Shown here piece by piece: positions 59,002 through 64,000 of a stretch of DNA of 64,000 bases. The notes beneath the pieces are model-generated. The model saw nothing but the letters and a program-made list of their open reading frames with translations, ran no database searches and was not told the origin of the DNA. Made by a program: the position numbers and the translations under genes. Numbering within the stretch: position 1 is the first letter of the stretch; every line of letters starts with the position of its first letter. The DNA comes from JAKAXS01 sp965279065 (GTDB lineage Bacteria; Pseudomonadota; Alphaproteobacteria; Rhizobiales; Hyphomicrobiaceae). Location: NCBI GenBank assembly GCA_965279065.1, contig OZ257134.1, forward strand, positions 434,001 to 498,000, given 5' to 3'.

Positions 59002-61818
59002 TCACCGGCCCCCTTCGCCGACGACGACGAATGGAGCCCATTGCGAGGGATGGGATTGCGATGGCGGTCCGGATTCGACCAGCGCCTTCATCGAGGCACG
59101 CAAGGCTTCAGCACGTCCGATTTGAGAGCCCGCCTTCATTTCGGCGAAAGCCTTGGTTGTCAGTTTGACGGCGGCGTCCGACGCGACTTGCCAGTGCGAG
59201 ACCAACAGTGACCGCGTACCGGCATAGAAGAACGCTCGCGCCAACCCCGACAAGGCTTCGGTGCTGTCGTCCGACCTGGCCGCCGTATTGCAGGCGGACA
59301 GCACGACCCAGTCGGCATTCAGCTTGAGTTCCGTGATCTCGGAAGCGGTGAGCAGACCGTCGTCGAGGCTGCTGGCGCTGGCGGGGGGCGTAAGGATGAG
59401 GCCAGGCTCCGTGGCGGCCCGCAGATAGGCGCCGGCCTCGTCCGGCAGAACGCCGTGCGTTGCAAACTGCAGGACCTGATAGTGCCCCAGCGTGCCGTCG
59501 CTGCTGAGCGCCTTCAGACGCGCCTCGGTGGCGCCGGATCCCAGGAGGACGTCGCGGCGCGTATCGGCGATGCCAAGCGAGCGGGCGATGGAACACAATT
59601 CGTCAACGGTTTCCGGCAACGGTGAGAGCTCGCGGACAATGCTGATGTCGGCAAGGCGGCCGCCGCGAAACAACGTTGGCGGTGGCCGGATAGTCTGCAC
59701 GAGTCCGGCCACGCGCAGCAGAATGCTGCGATCGTCACTGGGACAGGCTTGGCGCGCGCGCGCCTGGCGGGCAAGGTCGGCGTCGGCGGCGTCGCCGGCG
59801 GCCCCATCGAGCAGCGGGTTGCCGATGCCGAGGAATGGCCGGTCAGCCTGGCTGTGCTTCACGTACTGGCGCAACGCCTTGAGACTGGCGACGGATGGCA
59901 GAATCGAAATCGCTTGAGCAGTTCCGAGCCAGGCGACCCGCCGGTAGACGTCGGGCGCTTTCGATAGCGTTTCGTCGGGCTTCTGCGTCACGAGGACGGA
60001 GAGCGGCAGACGTGTCAGCGAACCCGAAGGCACGACCATGACCTGCTTACCCTGGAGTTCCGTCGCGAATGGCGCCAACAAGGCCTGATACAGCTCGTAG
60101 GCCACCGTGACGTTGAACGGCAGCGGCGCGTCGGCCGCAGGTGGCGTCAGCTTCAAGATATCGCGGCAGACGTTCTTGCCTCCCCCCTCCTGCCAGCCGG
60201 CGACGTCGAGACCGCAGCGCAGCGTACCGACAGCGCGGGAGATCGCCTGCGTGCCGACCTGAAGGCGCGCCCAACGCGCGTCCGTCTTGGTGATCAGCCA
60301 GGCGAAGGCGGTTTCCGGAATCCCAGCGATCTCCTGAAGGTCGAGGAACTGAACAAGAGCTTCGTCCGGCCGCAGCAAACCCTGAGTCTCGGCAATCGAC
60401 ACCGGCGTAGGCTTGGAAAGCGTCGCGTACTGCGGGAACGAGCGACTGAGGCTGACATCAATCTCGGCGACGCGTCCGCTGATCTCCTTCAGCCGCGCTT
60501 TCAAGACACGTTCGCCTTGGCCGTCGCGCTGCTCGCGCGGCAGCGCCACGGCGGAAACGAGCAGCCGATCGCGTTGCCCGGCTTCCAGTGTGAGGTCCTG
60601 GCGCTCGCGCAAAAGTCGTGCGAGGTCACTATCGCCCGAGGCGTAGCGAACCGCCAGTTGCGACAGGGCAAGCGCGGCGTCCGTCTCCAGCGCACGCTGC
60701 GCGGCCATGTAGGCTTCATTCATCAACGCTGGATCCGAAGCGCCGGCGCCGTAGGCGGTTTGCACCAGGCGCCGGAAGGGTGAGCCGCTTTGCCCGCCCT
60801 CCGTCGGGATGTCGCCATTGCCGAAGCGCATGAGGTCGGTGCTAATCGCCGCCGCGCGGCGCGCCGCCGCCAAGGCGTCTGGCCACCGTTGCTGCGAGAT
60901 ATACTGCACAACGAGCGTGTTGAGTGCAGCGGCGACGCTGGTGTGGGTTTCGCCGTAGAGGCGCTCGTTGATCGCAAGCGCATGTTTGAGGTTGGCCTCG
61001 GACGTCTCGTATTGTCCTGTGTCGGCCAGGAGAATGGCGTAGTTCTGCAGCGCCAGCGCGGTATCGGGGTGATCGGGACCAAGTGCCGCTTCGAACGACG
61101 AGATCGACTTCAGGTAATACGTCTCGGCCTGCGGATATTTGCGCTGGGACCGGTAGACGCCGGCAAGATTGTCAGCGATGATCCCGGCCATCCGGGTTTG
61201 CGATCCAGCCGTCTTGGTGGCGAGTTCCAGCGCCTCGAGAAACAGGGCCTCGGCCTCCGGCAGACGGTAGAGCGCGACGTAGAGCGCCGCAAGATTCTGC
61301 AGGGCGATTCCGACGTGGGAGTTGTCGGGTCCAAGGCCGCGAAAGATCTGGAGCGCGCGGAGGCGCAGTGGCTCGGCCTGCTTGAGCCGCCCCTGCTCGA
61401 CATAGAGTGACGCCAGATTGTCGATGGCGATGGCCAGATCCTGATCGTGAGATCCGTGGGCATGGTCGTAAATCTCGATGGCAGTGCGATAGGCCGCTTC
61501 GGCCTCGGTGAAATGCCGGAGGCGTTTGAGAGACAGGCCTTGAACCACGAGCGCCCAGGCCAAATCAGGGCTGTTCTCGCCGCCCTGCCCGCGCAGCAGT
61601 CCCACGGCATCACTGGCAAGCGGCAACGCGGCTGCATAGTTGCCTGATGCATAGAGCTGCAGGGCCTGCGTCGTCAGCACTTTCGGATCGCGCTGCGGTG
61701 CCAGCGTCGTGCGCGCGCCGCTGCTGCCCGGAACGGGTCGATCCTCAGCCACAGCACCGGCATGCATTGAAATCACCAGAATGGTGCCGGTGACGACAGC
61801 CTGCAGCGAACGCGACAT
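59002..61818 (-). CDS. Exported TPR-CHAT domain protein
   Basis: 938 aa from ATG 61818. Signal peptide about 1-24 (VVTGTILVISMHAGAVA). Tetratricopeptide repeats run from about 50 to 330 (units such as LAIAIDNLASLYVEQGRLKQ and ALQNYAILLADTGQYETSEA). A linker is followed by a CHAT (caspase-like) domain from about 600 to 930, with the catalytic His in LQFATHGVLPD and Cys in WVVLSACNTAARSDD, so the protease dyad is intact. Such proteins can be activated proteases or scaffolds. It is exported, unlike the CHAT proteases of CRISPR systems. Convergent with ubiB. Confidence 0.9.
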   Translation of the reverse strand: MSRSLQAVVTGTILVISMHAGAVAEDRPVPGSSGARTTLAPQRDPKVLTTQALQLYASGNYAAALPLASDAVGLLRGQGGENSPDLAWALVVQGLSLKRLRHFTEAEAAYRTAIEIYDHAHGSHDQDLAIAIDNLASLYVEQGRLKQAEPLRLRALQIFRGLGPDNSHVGIALQNLAALYVALYRLPEAEALFLEALELATKTAGSQTRMAGIIADNLAGVYRSQRKYPQAETYYLKSISSFEAALGPDHPDTALALQNYAILLADTGQYETSEANLKHALAINERLYGETHTSVAAALNTLVVQYISQQRWPDALAAARRAAAISTDLMRFGNGDIPTEGGQSGSPFRRLVQTAYGAGASDPALMNEAYMAAQRALETDAALALSQLAVRYASGDSDLARLLRERQDLTLEAGQRDRLLVSAVALPREQRDGQGERVLKARLKEISGRVAEIDVSLSRSFPQYATLSKPTPVSIAETQGLLRPDEALVQFLDLQEIAGIPETAFAWLITKTDARWARLQVGTQAISRAVGTLRCGLDVAGWQEGGGKNVCRDILKLTPPAADAPLPFNVTVAYELYQALLAPFATELQGKQVMVVPSGSLTRLPLSVLVTQKPDETLSKAPDVYRRVAWLGTAQAISILPSVASLKALRQYVKHSQADRPFLGIGNPLLDGAAGDAADADLARQARARQACPSDDRSILLRVAGLVQTIRPPPTLFRGGRLADISIVRELSPLPETVDELCSIARSLGIADTRRDVLLGSGATEARLKALSSDGTLGHYQVLQFATHGVLPDEAGAYLRAATEPGLILTPPASASSLDDGLLTASEITELKLNADWVVLSACNTAARSDDSTEALSGLARAFFYAGTRSLLVSHWQVASDAAVKLTTKAFAEMKAGSQIGRAEALRASMKALVESGPPSQSHPSQWAPFVVVGEGGR

Positions 61819-61867
61819 CGAATCCCCCTGACCAAGCGCCGTAAGCTGAGAAAAAATTGCGGCAACC

Positions 61868-61930
61868 ATGGGCCGTCTCGGCGCGCGCGAACGCCGCTTC
61901 CTCGCCGAGATCCTGCACGGCCCCATCACG
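61868..61930 (+). pseudogene. 63-bp ubiB fragment upstream of the CHAT gene
   Basis: 59 of 63 bases match ubiB positions 58270-58332 (protein MGRLGARERRFLAEILHG and the following residues). It begins exactly at an ATG and has no similarity on either side. It could be read as a 49-codon frame ending at 62017, but a remnant of a duplication is more likely. It is in the same orientation as ubiB, with the CHAT gene between the two copies. Confidence 0.85.
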
Positions 61931-62029
61931 TGTTCCCGTCGGGATAGAGCGCACGCTTCTCATTTGAGACAACGCAAGCAGCAGGGCCGTCCTGCTGCCA
62001 ACGCCAGTTTCAACTGAGGAGACTTATCC

Positions 62030-62749
62030 TTGATCGCCCGCACCCGTTCCATCCGCGCCACCCTGACGGCGCTGCTTTGCCTTCCGCTCGCCCTGCCCGC
62101 GTCCGCTAAGTCGTCGTGGCCCGGCGACACGCCGAGCATCGGCGGTGCCATCGCCGCCAAGGTCATCGGCCAGCAATGCGAAGACGTCCTCGCCGCCGCC
62201 GAGATCGGCGAATTGGACGCCTTCCTGGCGCGCGCGCTGCGCGAGTTCGCCCATCGCCCGGGGATCGACACTGCGGAAACGAAGAAGTTCGATGAGCGCT
62301 TTGTGCCCATGCTGACCGAGGACTACACCAAAAAATACCGCAATCCCGCCGCCTGCGACGCGGCTGCGGCCGAGGAAGCCCGCGACATGCTCCGCCGCGT
62401 GCGCGTCACCATGGTCTCGAACCGATCGATCTTCCCCGACCCCACCGATCCCAACCGCGTCCCCGACATCGGCGAGGCGATCTCCGCTAAGGTCACGGCG
62501 GAAAAATGCGCTGGCTTCCTCTCCGCCCTGCAGCAGGCCCAGGTCGAACGCCACATCGCCCGCATCTGGGTCGAACTGGCCGAGAGCCAGACCGACGCCG
62601 ACGCCCGATCGATCATCGCCCAGCTGAAATCAGTAGAGGCCGACGTCGCCACCGGCTGGCTCCCCGCCGACTGCACCCCAACGGCGCGCGACAAGGCCCA
62701 GACCACCGCTGGGCTCATTGCGCGGGCCACGCGCGAGCCGCCGCGCTAG
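62030..62749 (+). CDS. Exported protein with internal duplication
   Basis: 239 aa from TTG 62030, with GAGGAGA upstream at good spacing. Signal peptide about 1-26 (TLTALLCLPLALPASA). Two similar halves: SIGGAIAAKVIGQQC (36-50) against DIGEAISAKVTAEKC (146-160), with a second Cys at 109 and 215 in similar positions. Each half is helical, and the paired Cys may form one disulfide per half. No family recognised. Not clearly linked to its neighbours. Confidence 0.7.
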   Translation: MIARTRSIRATLTALLCLPLALPASAKSSWPGDTPSIGGAIAAKVIGQQCEDVLAAAEIGELDAFLARALREFAHRPGIDTAETKKFDERFVPMLTEDYTKKYRNPAACDAAAAEEARDMLRRVRVTMVSNRSIFPDPTDPNRVPDIGEAISAKVTAEKCAGFLSALQQAQVERHIARIWVELAESQTDADARSIIAQLKSVEADVATGWLPADCTPTARDKAQTTAGLIARATREPPR

Positions 62750-62782
62750 GTTGGTTGCCAAATGCACCTGGAAAACCAGGCT

Positions 62783-64000
62783 TCAATGTCCCGCAAATAC
62801 TAGCGTCTTGACCGGCAACAAGAGCGCTTGGGCGCGCAGGATCACCGCGTGAACAACGCCCACGGCGTCGACGATGTGCAGGTAGACCCACGTGAACGGT
62901 CCCAGGTTCTCATTTTCAAGCCGGTCGTGATTATTGCTATAGCCGTTGGCGATGCATGCGCTGCCGGGCGTGACACCGTCGAGGCCGTCTTCATAGAGGG
63001 GCTCGAGAAAAACGAGGAGCGTCCCCGGCCTCCCTGTCTGTTTCACCTCGATGAGTTGTTCCCCGGCCCTCACCTGGCCCGCAGCGATGTAATCTTGAAC
63101 GCCCGTGACGACCATTGGAATGATGGTGAGAGGCTTCGATACGCACGTCACTTCTGCAGCCATACCTACCTTCATGACCTGCGCCTCGATCTGCCCGAAA
63201 CCGGCTTGGATCTGTTTGCGGCCGGCGTCTTCCGGGATCAAAATTCCACCCGGGCGCATGAAAGGATTGACGATATCTCCGACTTTCAAAATGAATTGTT
63301 CCACGTTGCCGGTAACGCCGGCATAGACGATTGTCTTGTCCAGATCGACTTGAGCCTGTTTGAGCACGGCGTCCGCACTTCTCTTTTGCGCAGGCAACAG
63401 CGTTGAGACGCGGATTTCTGCGGCCTGTTTTACGGCCGCTGCGGCAACCACCCCGCCTTTGCGTCCGTCGACTGCATTCTTGAGGCGTTCGATTTCCCGC
63501 AAGGTAACGACATCTGCATTGCGCTGGCGCAGCTCCTCCTTCGTGCTGAGTTCATCGAGCGCCTGCTGGTAGGCCCCCTTCGCGGTTTGTATCTGTCCTT
63601 CTGCCGCAGCGATGTCGGCGTCTGCCATCACCATCGCCGCCTCGATCTCCGTGACTTTGCGTTTGGCCACCTCAAGGTCGGCCTCTTGTCTGGAGCTGTC
63701 CAGCTTGAGTAACCGCGCTCCTTTTTCGACCCTGTCCCGCCACTTCACGTAAATCTCGCTTACGCGGCCGCTTGTCTCTGGCAGGATTGGAACGGTGCGA
63801 AAGTACGGCGAGGCGCTCGTCGTCGACGGGTGATAGTAGAAAATAATTGTGATGAGGAGGACCGTGAGCATCAGGCAGGCGGTGATGCCCCACCTCAATT
63901 CAAACCAAACGGAATAGAGCGTGATCTCTCGGCCAATGTGCTTGTCCTGCGCATATCGGCGGTACAGGTAGTCGGGCAGGATCGTAAACAGGGAACACAG
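62783..64000 (-). CDS. HlyD family membrane fusion protein, clipped at the right edge
   Basis: The frame is open to the window end: 34 codons beyond the candidate TTG at 63898 continue as LCSLFTILPDYLYRRYAQDK, so the true start lies outside. Membrane helix with LMLTVLLITIIFYYH, then the fusion-protein body: SPYFRTVPILPETSGRVSEI, a coiled-coil hairpin (near VTEIEAAMVMADADIAAAEG), AGVTGNVEQFILKVGDIV and beta-barrel IQAGFGQIEAQVMKVG. The N-terminal cytoplasmic part is typical of the subgroup paired with a DUF or ABC partner further upstream. The substrate is unknown. Confidence 0.87.
   Translation of the reverse strand: MCSLFTILPDYLYRRYAQDKHIGREITLYSVWFELRWGITACLMLTVLLITIIFYYHPSTTSASPYFRTVPILPETSGRVSEIYVKWRDRVEKGARLLKLDSSRQEADLEVAKRKVTEIEAAMVMADADIAAAEGQIQTAKGAYQQALDELSTKEELRQRNADVVTLREIERLKNAVDGRKGGVVAAAAVKQAAEIRVSTLLPAQKRSADAVLKQAQVDLDKTIVYAGVTGNVEQFILKVGDIVNPFMRPGGILIPEDAGRKQIQAGFGQIEAQVMKVGMAAEVTCVSKPLTIIPMVVTGVQDYIAAGQVRAGEQLIEVKQTGRPGTLLVFLEPLYEDGLDGVTPGSACIANGYSNNHDRLENENLGPFTWVYLHIVDAVGVVHAVILRAQALLLPVKTLVFAGH

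Noticed and set aside
59002..61929. CHAT gene starting at 61929
   Set aside because: The first 37 codons of that longer frame are antisense to the ubiB fragment and lack a signal peptide at the right place; ATG 61818 gives a proper signal peptide.
61868..62017. 49-codon frame beginning in the ubiB fragment as a real gene
   Set aside because: It has no ribosome-binding site, joins ubiB-derived and unrelated sequence, and the second half has no protein-like pattern.
1..64000. CRISPR arrays, tRNA or rRNA genes
   Set aside because: No regularly spaced direct repeats and no cloverleaf or GTTCRA-type T-loop was found apart from the tmRNA. The repeat families here are dispersed palindromes.

Overview
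The window is GC-rich DNA from an alphaproteobacterium, most likely a member of the Hyphomicrobiales. The evidence is a circularly permuted two-piece tmRNA gene encoding the tag ANDNYAEAAVAA, an alpha-type SspB, a SUF operon headed by an IscR-like Rrf2 regulator, two bactofilins, and palindromic intergenic repeats of types common in Rhizobiales. I saw no phage, transposase, CRISPR array, rRNA or tRNA. The window is ordinary chromosome with a few small accessory pockets.

Layout. 1-5400: a clipped FAD oxidoreductase, an SbcCD-like nuclease pair, a bactofilin and a Bcp peroxiredoxin. 5700-12200: a very large AsmA/YhdP-like envelope protein, a small exported protein, a VOC protein, and an AraC regulator divergent from a Tat-exported metallo-beta-lactamase-fold hydrolase. 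12350-14175: an rtcB-prfH operon (RNA ligase plus release factor H), a predicted ribosome repair and rescue unit. 14600-21700: a second bactofilin, an L,D-transpeptidase, membrane and exported proteins (one an ACP-like domain fused to a DUF900 hydrolase), an ABC exporter and a DUF924 protein that seems to start at ATT. 21750-29800: the iron-sulfur operon iscR, cysteine desulfurase, sufB, an extra small membrane protein, sufC, sufD, sufS, sufT, sufA, all on the minus strand, with a recognisable promoter and operator. 30000-34700: hydrolases, including a VirJ/AcvB-like one, around a low-GC pocket of two orphan genes, then dps. 35000-40200: an EmrAB-type efflux pair with a divergent TetR regulator and paired operators, then an FTR1 iron permease with a cupredoxin partner. 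40500-50000: carboxylesterase, anmK, tyrS, a SUMF1-fold protein, thyA, two tandem CPBP proteases and a GcvT-fold protein. 50100-51500: ssrA immediately followed by sspB, so the degradation tag and its proteolytic adaptor are neighbours. 51600-57000: a PAS-only protein, an ArsR-VOC operon with a perfect operator, a divergent HxlR-azoreductase pair, a low-GC DUF6883-containing protein and a YceI protein. 57300-64000: ubiB, an exported TPR-CHAT protein lying between ubiB and a 63-bp ubiB fragment, an internally duplicated exported protein, and a clipped HlyD-family protein.

Several genes form working units: rtcB and prfH (damaged ribosomes), ssrA and sspB (stalled ribosomes and proteolysis), the SUF operon (iron-sulfur assembly under IscR feedback), and emrAB with TetR (drug efflux). 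The most unusual items are the added membrane gene inside the SUF operon, the inactive ACP-like domain on an exported hydrolase, the CHAT gene bracketed by ubiB sequence, and five copies of a 108-110 bp double-hairpin repeat, one of them inside the SUF operon.
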